From contig CAMWGS010000006.1 of NCBI GenBank assembly GCA_947173865.1, forward strand, positions 1 to 23,643: a stretch of DNA of 23,643 bases. The letters are read 5' to 3'. Under the pieces are notes generated by a model. That model searched no databases and was not told the DNA's origin. It saw only the letters and a program-made list of their open reading frames with translations. The stretch is from an uncultured Ruminococcus sp. GTDB lineage: Bacteria > Bacillota > Clostridia > Oscillospirales > Ruminococcaceae. The translations under genes were made by a program, and so were the position numbers. Below, piece by piece: positions 15,070 to 22,224 of this stretch. Numbering within the stretch: position 1 is the stretch's first letter; every line of letters begins with the position of its first letter.

Positions 15070-16948
15070 TGCCGTCCTCCGTTTCGTGCTGAAGCCATAC
15101 GGTAATCAGCGATATGTCAGCAGGTGAAACACCTGAAATTCTCGAAGCCTGTCCGATTGAAGCAGGCTGAATTTTATTAAGTTTTTCAATCGCCTCCAGT
15201 CTCAGACCGTGTACCGTATTATAATCGATATTTTCAGGCAGTTTCTTTGATTCATACTTTCTCATTTGCTCAATCTGTGCCATTTGTTTTGATATATAAC
15301 CCTCGTACTTTATCTGTAACTCAACCTGTTCGGCAATTTCGTCTGAAAGCTGAGGGCGTTCCTCATCAAAAGGTGCAAGAATACTGTAATTCAGCTGTGG
15401 ACGACGTATCAGGTCGGCAAGCTTACAGCCTGTCGAAATCGGAGCAGTACCCATTTTATCAAGAAAATTATTAAGCCTGTCACTCGGTGCAATATTCAGA
15501 CTGCTCACACGCTTTATTTCTTCCTCAACAATGCGGATTTTTTCGGTAAGTTTATTATACCTTGCCTCATTGATAAGCCCGATTCTGTAGCCAATCGGTG
15601 TTAAACGCTGGTCGGCGTTGTCCTGACGGAGAATAAGTCTGTATTCACTTCTTGAAGTCATCATGCGGTAGGGGTCTGAACAGCCTTTCGTCACAAGGTC
15701 ATCGACAAGAGTTCCTATATATGAACTTGCACGGTCAAGAATCATCGGCTCACGTTTCTTTATTTTGAGAGCGGCATTTATTCCTGCTACTATTCCCTGT
15801 GCTGCTGCTTCCTCGTAGCCTGAACTTCCGTTGAACTGTCCCGCACCGTAAAGACCACTTATCTTTTTGAATTCAAGCGTACCTGAAAGCTGTGTCGGAT
15901 CACAGCAGTCGTATTCAATCGCATATGCGGGACGCATAATCTCAACGTCCTCCAGTCCGTCAATGGTACGCAGAAAAGAAAGCTGAACGTCCTCGGGAAG
16001 TGATGACGACATACCCTGTAAATAATATTCTTCTGTTGACATTCCCATTGGTTCAACAAAAAGCTGATGTCTCGGCTTGTCAGAAAAACGTACTATTTTG
16101 TCCTCGATGGACGGACAGTATCTCGGACCTACTCCCTCTATTCTTCCCGAATAAAGTGGTGACCTGTCAAGGTTCGCAAGAATGACTTCATGTGTTTTAC
16201 TATTTGTATAAGTCACATAACAGCTGACCTTATTTTCAAGATTGTCAACAGGAGTTTCAAATGAAAACGGCACTATTTTTTCGTCGCCGTCCTGACGTTC
16301 CATAATATCAAAATTTATGCTTCTTTTATTCACACGGCACGGCGTACCTGTCTTGAAACGACGAAGTTCAACACCGTTTTCAATAAGACTCTGTGAAAGA
16401 TATTTGCTCGGCAGTGCAGAATCAGGACCACTTTCATATGAAACTTCACCTATATGAATTTTACCTTTCAGATACGTTCCCGTAGCGATTATTACAGCCT
16501 TTACCGAATATTCAGCACCAAGCGACGTAACAACACCTGTGATTTTTCCGTCCTCAACAATAATTTCAGCTATTTCAGCCTGTTTCACATAAAGATTACG
16601 CTGTTTTTCACAGACATTTTTCATATAGTCATGATACATCACACGGTCTGCCTGTACTCTCAGACTGTGTACAGCAGGGCCTTTTCCACGGTTAAGCATA
16701 CGGCTCTGAATAAAACACTTGTCCGCACCTTTTCCCATTTCACCGCCGAGAGCGTCAATTTCCCTTACAAGATGCCCCTTTGCAGTACCGCCGATTGACG
16801 GATTACATGGCATATTTGCAATTTGGTCAAGAGATATAGTAAACATCACGGTTTTACAGCCAAGTCTTGCGGCGGCAAGAGCTGCCTCCACTCCTGCATG
16901 ACCTGCCCCGACTACAGCAACATCAAAACTTCCCATTTTATATGACAT
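15059..16948 (-). CDS. mnmG: tRNA uridine-34 5-carboxymethylaminomethyl synthesis enzyme MnmG (GidA)
   Basis: 629 residues from the ATG at 16948, with GGAGG 8 nt upstream; an upstream in-frame GTG abuts the ribosome site and is unlikely. The FAD-binding motif VVGAGHAGVEAALAAAR lies at the N-terminus, followed by MPCNPSIGGTAKGHLVREIDALGG, which is diagnostic. The C-terminal helical domain (about 550-629, with the SRISGVSPADISLI segment) binds MnmE. With MnmE, FAD and methylene-tetrahydrofolate it modifies the wobble uridine of several tRNAs. mnmE lies directly upstream; only a parS site and the ribosome site occupy the 33-nt gap. Downstream rsmG overlaps. The complete conserved set argues for a functional enzyme. 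Confidence 0.96.
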   Translation of the reverse strand: MSYKMGSFDVAVVGAGHAGVEAALAAARLGCKTVMFTISLDQIANMPCNPSIGGTAKGHLVREIDALGGEMGKGADKCFIQSRMLNRGKGPAVHSLRVQADRVMYHDYMKNVCEKQRNLYVKQAEIAEIIVEDGKITGVVTSLGAEYSVKAVIIATGTYLKGKIHIGEVSYESGPDSALPSKYLSQSLIENGVELRRFKTGTPCRVNKRSINFDIMERQDGDEKIVPFSFETPVDNLENKVSCYVTYTNSKTHEVILANLDRSPLYSGRIEGVGPRYCPSIEDKIVRFSDKPRHQLFVEPMGMSTEEYYLQGMSSSLPEDVQLSFLRTIDGLEDVEIMRPAYAIEYDCCDPTQLSGTLEFKKISGLYGAGQFNGSSGYEEAAAQGIVAGINAALKIKKREPMILDRASSYIGTLVDDLVTKGCSDPYRMMTSRSEYRLILRQDNADQRLTPIGYRIGLINEARYNKLTEKIRIVEEEIKRVSSLNIAPSDRLNNFLDKMGTAPISTGCKLADLIRRPQLNYSILAPFDEERPQLSDEIAEQVELQIKYEGYISKQMAQIEQMRKYESKKLPENIDYNTVHGLRLEAIEKLNKIQPASIGQASRISGVSPADISLITVWLQHETEDGNAS

Positions 16949-16965
16949 AATAGCCACCTCCAGAA

Positions 16966-16981
16966 TGTTCCACGTGGAACA
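16966..16981. other. parS centromere-like site in the mnmE-mnmG junction
   Basis: Perfect palindrome TGTTCCACGTGGAACA placed exactly between the mnmE stop codon (16982-16984) and the mnmG ribosome-binding site. Confidence 0.92.
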
Positions 16982-18343
16982 TTATTTTCCGACACAGAAT
17001 CTTGAAAAGACTTCGTCAACAACTGCATCTGTAACTTTTTCACCCGTTAATCTAAGTAAATTCTGTTCTGCTTCGTCAATAAGAACGTTTACAGCGTCAA
17101 GAAATTCACCGTTTTCCAGTGCTGAAACAGCCGATTCAATATACATCAGAGCCGAATCAATACATTGTTTCTGACGTTCATTCGCAGCAACCACCGATGA
17201 AAAGGAGTTTTCATTCATCTCAAAAATCAACTCAATGGCAGACTGAAGCCGTTCGATTCCGTCATTTTCCTTTGCCGATAAATATACAATCTGTTGAATA
17301 TATTTTTTGATTTCAGATATGTCAATGCATATTCCGAGGTCACTTTTATTGATTACAGCAATACATTTTTTATTATTAAGTTTTTTAATTAAATTTAAAT
17401 CGTCCTCAGTGAGCGGACAGTTTCCGTCAAAAACTGCAATAATCAATTCCGAAGAATCAATAAGTTTTTCAGCAATGTCAACGCCTATTCCCTCAATAAT
17501 GTCATCAGTCTCATGGATTCCTGCGGTATCGGCAAGACGCAGTGTAATATCCCCCAGTCTGACGGATTCTTCCACAACGTCACGTGTAGTGCCTGCAATA
17601 TCGGTTACAATACTTCTTTCACAACCGCTCAGACAATTGAAAAGAGTTGATTTGCCGACGTTTGGTCTGCCTACAATAGCAGTGGAAACACCCTCACGCA
17701 ATATTCTTCCGTAGTCATAATTTTCGATAAGGGAAGAAAGTTCTTTCCTGACTTCTTCCAGTTCGGCACATAAATTTTTCGGTTCAACTTCGGGAATATC
17801 CTCCTCAGGATAGTCCGCCCATGCCGCAAGGTCACCGAGAATTTTCATAAGTTTCCCAGAGCATGATTTGGCTTTCTTGAAAGCCGCACCGTCACGCAGG
17901 TTTTCAGCCATTTTAAGCTCACGTTCACCCTTTGCGGAAATAATGTCCATAACCGCCTCAGCCTGAGTCAAATCAAGCTTTCCGTTGAGATAGGCTCTCT
18001 TTGTAAATTCACCTGCTTCTGCGTTTTCCGCACCATTTTTAAGGGCAGTACGCAGAATACGCTTAGTTACATAAAGACCGCCGTGACAGGATATTTCAGC
18101 TATGTTTTCACCTGTATAACTGTGAGGTTCACGGAAAACGGTAAGTATACAGTCGTCAAGACGTTCACCGTTGTCGTGAGCGATACCATAAACACAGGTA
18201 TACCCCTCCATATCATTTACGCTTTTACTTCCGACAGGCGTAAAAATCTTATCCGCAACATTCAGTGCATCTTTTCCCGAAATTCTTATAACGGCTATTC
18301 CCCCAGGAGCATTCGGAGTTGAAACAGCAGCAATAGTTGACAA
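16982..18343 (-). CDS. mnmE: tRNA modification GTPase MnmE (TrmE)
   Basis: 453 residues from a TTG at 18343, 8 nt after AGGAG, giving the family-typical N-terminus STIAAVSTPNAPGGIAVIRISG; a GTG three codons earlier would sit on the ribosome site. Domains: N-terminal folate-binding/dimerisation region (about 1-120), helical domain, and an inserted G domain with GRPNVGKST (225-233), the TTRD switch, DTAG (272-275) and NKSD. The C-terminus ends FCVGK, the normal CxGK motif with the catalytic Cys. It forms the MnmEG complex with the next gene product to install cmnm5 at wobble U34. Two hairpins, one with a seven-T tract, lie just upstream, so expression may be attenuated after jag. Confidence 0.95.
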   Translation of the reverse strand: MSTIAAVSTPNAPGGIAVIRISGKDALNVADKIFTPVGSKSVNDMEGYTCVYGIAHDNGERLDDCILTVFREPHSYTGENIAEISCHGGLYVTKRILRTALKNGAENAEAGEFTKRAYLNGKLDLTQAEAVMDIISAKGERELKMAENLRDGAAFKKAKSCSGKLMKILGDLAAWADYPEEDIPEVEPKNLCAELEEVRKELSSLIENYDYGRILREGVSTAIVGRPNVGKSTLFNCLSGCERSIVTDIAGTTRDVVEESVRLGDITLRLADTAGIHETDDIIEGIGVDIAEKLIDSSELIIAVFDGNCPLTEDDLNLIKKLNNKKCIAVINKSDLGICIDISEIKKYIQQIVYLSAKENDGIERLQSAIELIFEMNENSFSSVVAANERQKQCIDSALMYIESAVSALENGEFLDAVNVLIDEAEQNLLRLTGEKVTDAVVDEVFSRFCVGK

Positions 18344-18356
18344 AAAAATCACTCCT

Positions 18357-18425
18357 AAAAAAACAACGGCAGTTTTGCCGTTGAAAAAATTTCTGTATCG
18401 GGATTCTGCATTTTACAGAATCCCG
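18357..18425 (-). terminator. Tandem hairpins between jag and mnmE; the second is an intrinsic terminator
   Basis: Hairpin A (18399-18425) has a 10-bp stem CGGGATTCTG/CAGAATCCCG. Hairpin B (18364-18383) has an 8-bp stem CAACGGCA/TGCCGTTG with a 4-nt loop; seven T follow on the minus strand and then directly the mnmE AGGAG. Hairpin B fits an intrinsic terminator, possibly partial because mnmE has no other obvious promoter. Confidence 0.8.
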
Positions 18426-18432
18426 TAAAAAA

Positions 18433-19572
18433 TCAAAGTTCTATTTTACCGTAAAGACCGCCCTCGATAGCGTCCTCCGGCTTCGGACGCTTGTAATCCT
18501 TTTCAAAGCTTGTGGAGAGGTCTACTTTTTTTCTCTCAAAATTATTGTTGTCATGATTTTTCGGACGGCTGTTTCTTCTGTCATTTTTCTGACCGTCACG
18601 GCGGTCACGTCGTCTGTTGTTATTATTTCTCGGATTCGGGTGATTTGAAGAAATAATAATCTTTCTGTAAGGCTCTTCACCTACAGAACGGGAGGAAACG
18701 CCGTCAATAGCCGATATAGCCGAATGAATAACACGTCTTTCATATGGATTCATAGGCTCAAGAGGCTGTGAACGTCCTGTCCTCAGTACTGACTTTGCAA
18801 CCTTTGCTGCAAGCTGTTCAAGAGTTTCCTTTCTCTTATTGCGATATCCGAGACAATCAATAGTAATACGGAAATAGTCCTTGTCGCCCTTATTTGCGAT
18901 AATAGAGCAGAGATACTGTATTGAATCGAGAGTTTCACCACGTCTACCTATGATAGTGCCGTTGTTGTTGCTCTCAATGTTGATTACCGCACCTGTTTCA
19001 TTCTGATATACACTGTATTCGGCATCAATGTCAATTGCTCTCAGAATACTTGTGATATAATCAAGAGCAAGTTTTACTTTCGGGTTCATAAGTGATTCAT
19101 CTTCTATGAGGGTAAAATTTTCAATAGAATAATCGTCATCGCTTTCTTCCGTTTTATCATTTTCAGCCGTATTTTTTTCAACAGTTTCAACAGACGGCTC
19201 TGTTAAAGTCTCAGTTGCGTTTTCAGGCGTTTCAGAAGGTTGGGTAATGTAATTACATTCCTTTTTCTCGGCAGGCGTTTCAGGGGCATTTAAAGCCTGT
19301 TTTTCTTCTTCCACAATTTTTTCGGCAGATTCTGTTTTAACAGGCTCGGATTTTACCGTTTTTACTTCCGGCTTTGTTTCCTTTTTGATTTCCGAAACAG
19401 GCTTTTCGATATAAACCGCTTTCACCTTTGCATCTTTTGCACCTATACCGAGAATACCTTTTCTTGCTTCTTCAATTACTTCAAACTTAATGCTTTTAAT
19501 ATTCTTGCCAAACTTTGCGGCGGCAAGCTTCTTTGCCTCCTCGACAGTTTTAGCAGTAAAAATTTCTGTCAT
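18433..19572 (-). CDS. khpB: RNA-binding protein Jag/KhpB (Jag_N-KH-R3H)
   Basis: 379 residues, longer than Bacillus SpoIIIJ-associated Jag (about 210). Jag_N domain is at 1-54, with KGILGIGAKDAKV. An acidic low-complexity linker covers about 60-150, a KH domain (about 165-245) contains the GxxG loop IIGRRGE (207-213), and an R3H domain contains R279-x3-H283 in NPYERRVIHSAI. A basic Asn/Arg-rich extension (about 314-345) and a short conserved-looking end (YGKIEL) follow. Such proteins bind many RNAs and, with KhpA, affect cell elongation and division. It lies 21 nt after yidC, as in most Firmicutes. The Arg/Asn tail probably adds RNA affinity (inference). Start ATG has GGGAGG upstream. Confidence 0.92.
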   Translation of the reverse strand: MTEIFTAKTVEEAKKLAAAKFGKNIKSIKFEVIEEARKGILGIGAKDAKVKAVYIEKPVSEIKKETKPEVKTVKSEPVKTESAEKIVEEEKQALNAPETPAEKKECNYITQPSETPENATETLTEPSVETVEKNTAENDKTEESDDDYSIENFTLIEDESLMNPKVKLALDYITSILRAIDIDAEYSVYQNETGAVINIESNNNGTIIGRRGETLDSIQYLCSIIANKGDKDYFRITIDCLGYRNKRKETLEQLAAKVAKSVLRTGRSQPLEPMNPYERRVIHSAISAIDGVSSRSVGEEPYRKIIISSNHPNPRNNNNRRRDRRDGQKNDRRNSRPKNHDNNNFERKKVDLSTSFEKDYKRPKPEDAIEGGLYGKIEL

Positions 19573-19593
19573 TTTAATACCTCCCTGACGGAA

Positions 19594-20730
19594 TCATTCT
19601 TCTCCGTCATCGTTTTCATCGTATTCTTCGCCGTATTTTTCAGCCATACGTCTGCGTGCTTCCTTTATTCTGTCACGGTTCTGCTTGTTGATTTCAGAAC
19701 GTGAAACCTTGTTTCCGCCTGAACCCGAACCGCCGTTCTGCTGTTGTTCAAGTGCTGCCTGCTGTTCAAGCATTCTCTGCATGAAAGTTTTCTTTTCGGG
19801 GTGTTTTTCGGCATATATTCTTGCTTTTTCCTTTTCTTTTTCGTTTATCTTCTCAGTACGTTCGGGAGTGAAATAGTGATTGAGACCGAGATTGATAAAG
19901 AAAGAAAAGAGTGATGACCAAATCCAGTAAAAACCGATACCGGCAGGAAGTGCAAAAGCCCAGACAACCGATAAAATCGGCATAACGTACAGCATAACAG
20001 CCATACAACCGCCACCCTGCATCTGCGGATTGGTCTTTTTCTGGTGAACCTGACTGTAAATTGACTGGACAAGCTGTGCAAGACCTGCAAGGAAAGGAAT
20101 ACAGAACAATATCACAGCTTCTAAGTTCCATGTTTCAGGGTGAAATTCAGGAATTTTTCCGAGATTCGCACCGAAAATCGTATAGTGTTCGTTGAATTCA
20201 TTGACTCTGCTTGCAAAATTTTCGGCAAGACCACTGAATTTGTCAGCGTGTTTGTCGAGCTGTTCCATGGTTACAAGTTCGCTTCTCAGTGATTTGAAAT
20301 CATATGCACTGCTTCCGTCAAGCTGTACGGCTATATTGAAAGCAGCCTGTCTTACATTCTTGGACATATGCAGAATGTGGGTAATCGGTTTGTAAACAAC
20401 GTCGATTACACCAAAAAGCAGGAACATCTGTACAAATGCAGGCAGACACGAACCCATTGGGTTTATACCTTCCTGCTGATAAAGTTTCTGCTGTTCTTCC
20501 TGAAGTCTCTGCGGATTGCTTGCAAAACTTTTCCTCAGTTTTTCCATTTTCGGATTAAGCATCTGCATACGTGCCGAACTTTTCTGAGTATGATAGTTTA
20601 CAGGGAAAAGCAGGAGTTTTGTAACTACCGTAAAAATAATAATCGCAAAAGCGTAATTATGGCAAAGGGAATAAATAAGATACATCAGATACCCGAAAGG
20701 GACACCGATAATGTCGTAAAGTGAATTCAA
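19594..20730 (-). CDS. yidC: Membrane protein insertase YidC (SpoIIIJ/OxaA family)
   Basis: 378 residues using TTG at 20730, which is 8 nt after AGAGG; another in-frame TTG at 20736 is only 2 nt from that site and is less likely. It inserts and folds membrane proteins with or without SecYEG. Membrane segments lie near residues 8-25, 26-45, 95-115 and 205-285; a cytosolic coiled-coil hairpin (about 50-88, LNPKMEKLRKSF) follows the second. No lipobox Cys is seen. The hydrophilic-groove Arg of the second segment is Lys here (TVVTKLLLFPV). A large extracytoplasmic insert (about 125-200) and a charged tail ending in DENDDGEE resemble other clostridial YidC proteins. It sits between yidD (6- to 12-nt gap) and jag. 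Confidence 0.93.
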   Translation of the reverse strand: MNSLYDIIGVPFGYLMYLIYSLCHNYAFAIIIFTVVTKLLLFPVNYHTQKSSARMQMLNPKMEKLRKSFASNPQRLQEEQQKLYQQEGINPMGSCLPAFVQMFLLFGVIDVVYKPITHILHMSKNVRQAAFNIAVQLDGSSAYDFKSLRSELVTMEQLDKHADKFSGLAENFASRVNEFNEHYTIFGANLGKIPEFHPETWNLEAVILFCIPFLAGLAQLVQSIYSQVHQKKTNPQMQGGGCMAVMLYVMPILSVVWAFALPAGIGFYWIWSSLFSFFINLGLNHYFTPERTEKINEKEKEKARIYAEKHPEKKTFMQRMLEQQAALEQQQNGGSGSGGNKVSRSEINKQNRDRIKEARRRMAEKYGEEYDENDDGEE

Positions 20731-20742
20731 TTTCAATACCTC

Positions 20743-21039
20743 TCAATTTTTGTTGTCATCATTATTATGCGGCATACAGCAGTATTCTCCGCAGGAATAA
20801 TCATATTTTTTCACCTTGAAAGTGAATTTTTCGGGAACATGGTCAATACCGCCCAGCGACCACGGATTACAACGCAGTATTCTCCATATTGCAAGAAGAG
20901 AGCCTCTGAAAGCTCCGAAACGTTCAACAGCTGTCAGTGCATATGTACTGCACGTAGGATAATACTTACAGCATGGCGGAAAGAGCGGAGAAATAAACCT
21001 CCTGTAGAATTTAACCAGAGAAATAACAATAAATTTCAT
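20743..21039 (-). CDS. yidD: Membrane-protein insertion efficiency factor YidD
   Basis: 98 residues. The family pattern is complete: a short amphipathic N-terminal helix (FIVISLVKFYRRFISP), then PPCCKYYPTCSTYA, the GAFRG segment, and RCNPWSLGGIDHVP. YidD is a small membrane-associated protein that helps YidC-dependent insertion; its mechanism is not well known. The ATG overlaps the rnpA stop in ATGA and no strong ribosome site is seen, so translation is probably coupled to rnpA. The C-terminal tail has three extra Cys (SCGEYCCMP) beyond the conserved core and ends in Asn/Asp residues. Confidence 0.94.
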   Translation of the reverse strand: MKFIVISLVKFYRRFISPLFPPCCKYYPTCSTYALTAVERFGAFRGSLLAIWRILRCNPWSLGGIDHVPEKFTFKVKKYDYSCGEYCCMPHNNDDNKN

Positions 21040-21404
21040 ATCCGCTGTTTATCCGAAAAAAACTTTTCATACATTCCTATGATTTCGGGAACACCGTATT
21101 TTTCCATATACCTGCAATATTCCTGAGATTTTATACAGCATATCGGACTTCTTGCGACAATTACAATATCCATGCCGACAGGAAGCTTTATTTCAGCATT
21201 TCTGTATGCGAGCCTGATGAGCCTTTTTGCTCTGTTTCTGCAAACGGCATTGCCGACTTTCTTGCCTGCGGTAATACCGAACCTGTTAAAAGGTCTGCCG
21301 TTTGGTTTTACATATATCACCGAATACTTTGATGCGGCAAACTTTCCTTTTCTGTAAAGTGCCAAAAAATCTCTGTTATCGTTAAGAATTTCCGTATAAA
21401 GCAT
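21036..21404 (-). CDS. rnpA: Ribonuclease P protein component
   Basis: 122 residues from the ATG at 21404, which gives the family N-terminus MLYTEILNDNRDFLALYRKGK and has AAAGG 7-8 nt upstream; an upstream in-frame ATG at 21461 would add 19 unrelated residues across a hairpin. The RNR signature FGITAGKKVGNAVCRNRAKRLIR is intact and binds the RNase P RNA. The protein helps the ribozyme recognise pre-tRNA leaders. The order rpmH-rnpA-yidD-yidC is conserved. A terminator-like hairpin separates it from rpmH, so rnpA output is probably lower than that of L34, as seen for this pair in other bacteria. Confidence 0.95.
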   Translation of the reverse strand: MLYTEILNDNRDFLALYRKGKFAASKYSVIYVKPNGRPFNRFGITAGKKVGNAVCRNRAKRLIRLAYRNAEIKLPVGMDIVIVARSPICCIKSQEYCRYMEKYGVPEIIGMYEKFFSDKQRI

Positions 21405-21422
21405 AATAATACCTTTAAAAGC

Positions 21423-21441
21423 GGGACATAAAAACTGTCCC
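21423..21441 (-). promoter_or_regulatory. Small hairpin ahead of the rnpA ribosome-binding site
   Basis: A 6-bp stem GGGACA/TGTCCC with a 7-nt loop, extended weakly by flanking A/T, lies about 10 nt before AAAGG. It could affect rnpA translation or message processing; its role is unproven. Confidence 0.4.
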
Positions 21442-21461
21442 TTTGATAGAAAATAGGACAT

Positions 21462-21497
21462 TTAACAAAAAAGACCACAAAAATAGATTTTGTGGTC
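21462..21497 (-). terminator. Intrinsic terminator or attenuator after rpmH
   Basis: A perfect 10-bp stem GACCACAAAA/TTTTGTGGTC with a 5-nt loop is followed on the minus strand by TTTTTTGTT, starting 7 nt past the rpmH stop. Confidence 0.85.
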
Positions 21498-21504
21498 AGC
21501 CTCG

Positions 21505-21639
21505 TCAGTGAGTTAATCTTGCTCTGCCCTTAGATCTTCTACGAGCTAAAACCTTTCTGCCGTTCTTAGTAGCCATTCTCTTCATGAAGCCATGCTCCTT
21601 CTTTCTGTGGAGCTTTTTAGGCTGATATGTTCTTTTCAT
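21505..21639 (-). CDS. rpmH: 50S ribosomal protein L34 (bL34)
   Basis: 44 residues, the standard L34 length, highly basic. It begins MKRTYQPKKLHRKKEHGF and continues with the family motif MKRMATKNGRKVLARRRSKGR, ending in ARLTH. The ATG has AGAGGAGG 8 nt upstream, and a perfect consensus promoter lies about 100 nt further up. It is a structural protein of the large ribosomal subunit. Its position between dnaA (divergent) and rnpA is the normal origin arrangement in bacteria. A terminator follows at once, so most transcripts probably carry only this gene. Confidence 0.97.
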   Translation of the reverse strand: MKRTYQPKKLHRKKEHGFMKRMATKNGRKVLARRRSKGRARLTH

Positions 21640-21739
21640 ATTCAGATCCTCCTCTCTGCGAAATGTATATAGGAACAACTCCTGTTGTCCTGATTAGCAA
21701 AACAAAGTAATACAAGCTTATACCGCATTACACTTGAAT

Positions 21740-21768
21740 ATTATATAACAAAAAAACAGTCCTGTCAA
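21740..21768 (-). promoter_or_regulatory. Consensus promoter of rpmH
   Basis: Minus strand TTGACA (21763-21768), 17-nt spacer, TATAAT (21740-21745). The leader of about 95 nt contains an imperfect hairpin (GGACAAC...GTTGTTCC, about 21672-21690). Confidence 0.9.
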
Positions 21769-21770
21769 GC

Positions 21771-22070
21771 AGTTTGAGAAATTTTTTTCGAATTTCGGAT
21801 ATTTTCATATTTTTTTACCAATAAATAATAAATCAGTCCATATCATTTATGACATAAATTATAATTTTCCACTGCCTGAAAGTGATTTTTCTGAAAACTT
21901 ATCCACAATCCTGAAGTTGAAACTGTTGAAAACACTTTTTTGGAAATTCATTTTTCTTAACATTTTCAAATTCCTCAATATCTGCTGTCTATTCAACAAA
22001 GTTTTCCACACGATGTTGAAAAACCCTATGAAAAACGTGCTTTTTTTCTTCATTTTAAGCGTCAAAACCT
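21771..22070. other. Putative oriC: AT-rich DNA with DnaA boxes between rpmH and dnaA
   Basis: This gene-free stretch holds a perfect DnaA box TTATCCACA (21899-21907), a one-mismatch box TTTTCCACA (22002-22010), and TTTTCCACT (21865-21873). Weaker related elements are the TTTTCAACA complement at 21924-21932 and 22014-22022 and TATTCAACA at 21990-21998. It also has very AT-rich segments (about 21771-21870) and a 15-bp palindrome ATTTATGACATAAAT (21845-21859). The position next to dnaA supports an origin. As in Bacillus, the unwinding element may instead lie beyond dnaA, outside the window. Confidence 0.72.
21899..21907 (+). other. DnaA box (perfect consensus)
   Basis: TTATCCACA, the strongest DnaA-binding 9-mer, inside the rpmH-dnaA intergenic region. 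Confidence 0.85.
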
Positions 22071-22071
22071 C

Positions 22072-22100
22072 TTGCATTTTCAGCCGTAATATGTTATAAT
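22072..22100 (+). promoter_or_regulatory. dnaA promoter
   Basis: TTGCAT (22072-22077), 17-nt spacer, TATAAT (22095-22100) with an extended -10 TG at 22092-22093. A second TATAAT lies at 22112-22117. A DnaA-box-like element 50-70 nt upstream would allow autoregulation by DnaA. Confidence 0.8.
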
Positions 22101-22118
22101 AGAGTATACATTATAATA

Positions 22119-22145
22119 AGAGGGAAAACCTTTTTTTTACCCTCT
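22119..22145 (+). promoter_or_regulatory. Hairpin in the dnaA 5' leader
   Basis: AGAGGG/CCCTCT arms with inner A4/T pairs form a stem near the start of the roughly 115-nt dnaA leader. There is no U-tract, so it is more likely an mRNA-stability or translation element than a terminator. Confidence 0.45.
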
Positions 22146-22224
22146 TTCAGCACCCGAAAAGGCAGACGAAAGCACGCACGAATCTGTTTTCAGAGGTGCT
22201 GGAAAAATGAAATGGAGGTTAAAT

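Noticed and set aside
21405..21461. Longer rnpA start adding 19 residues
   Set aside because: The extra residues do not resemble RnpA and cross a hairpin; the ATG at 21404 gives the family N-terminus.
22207..22224. Upstream in-frame ATG for dnaA adding six residues
   Set aside because: It lacks a ribosome site, and the GGAGG needed for the ATG at 22225 lies within those codons.
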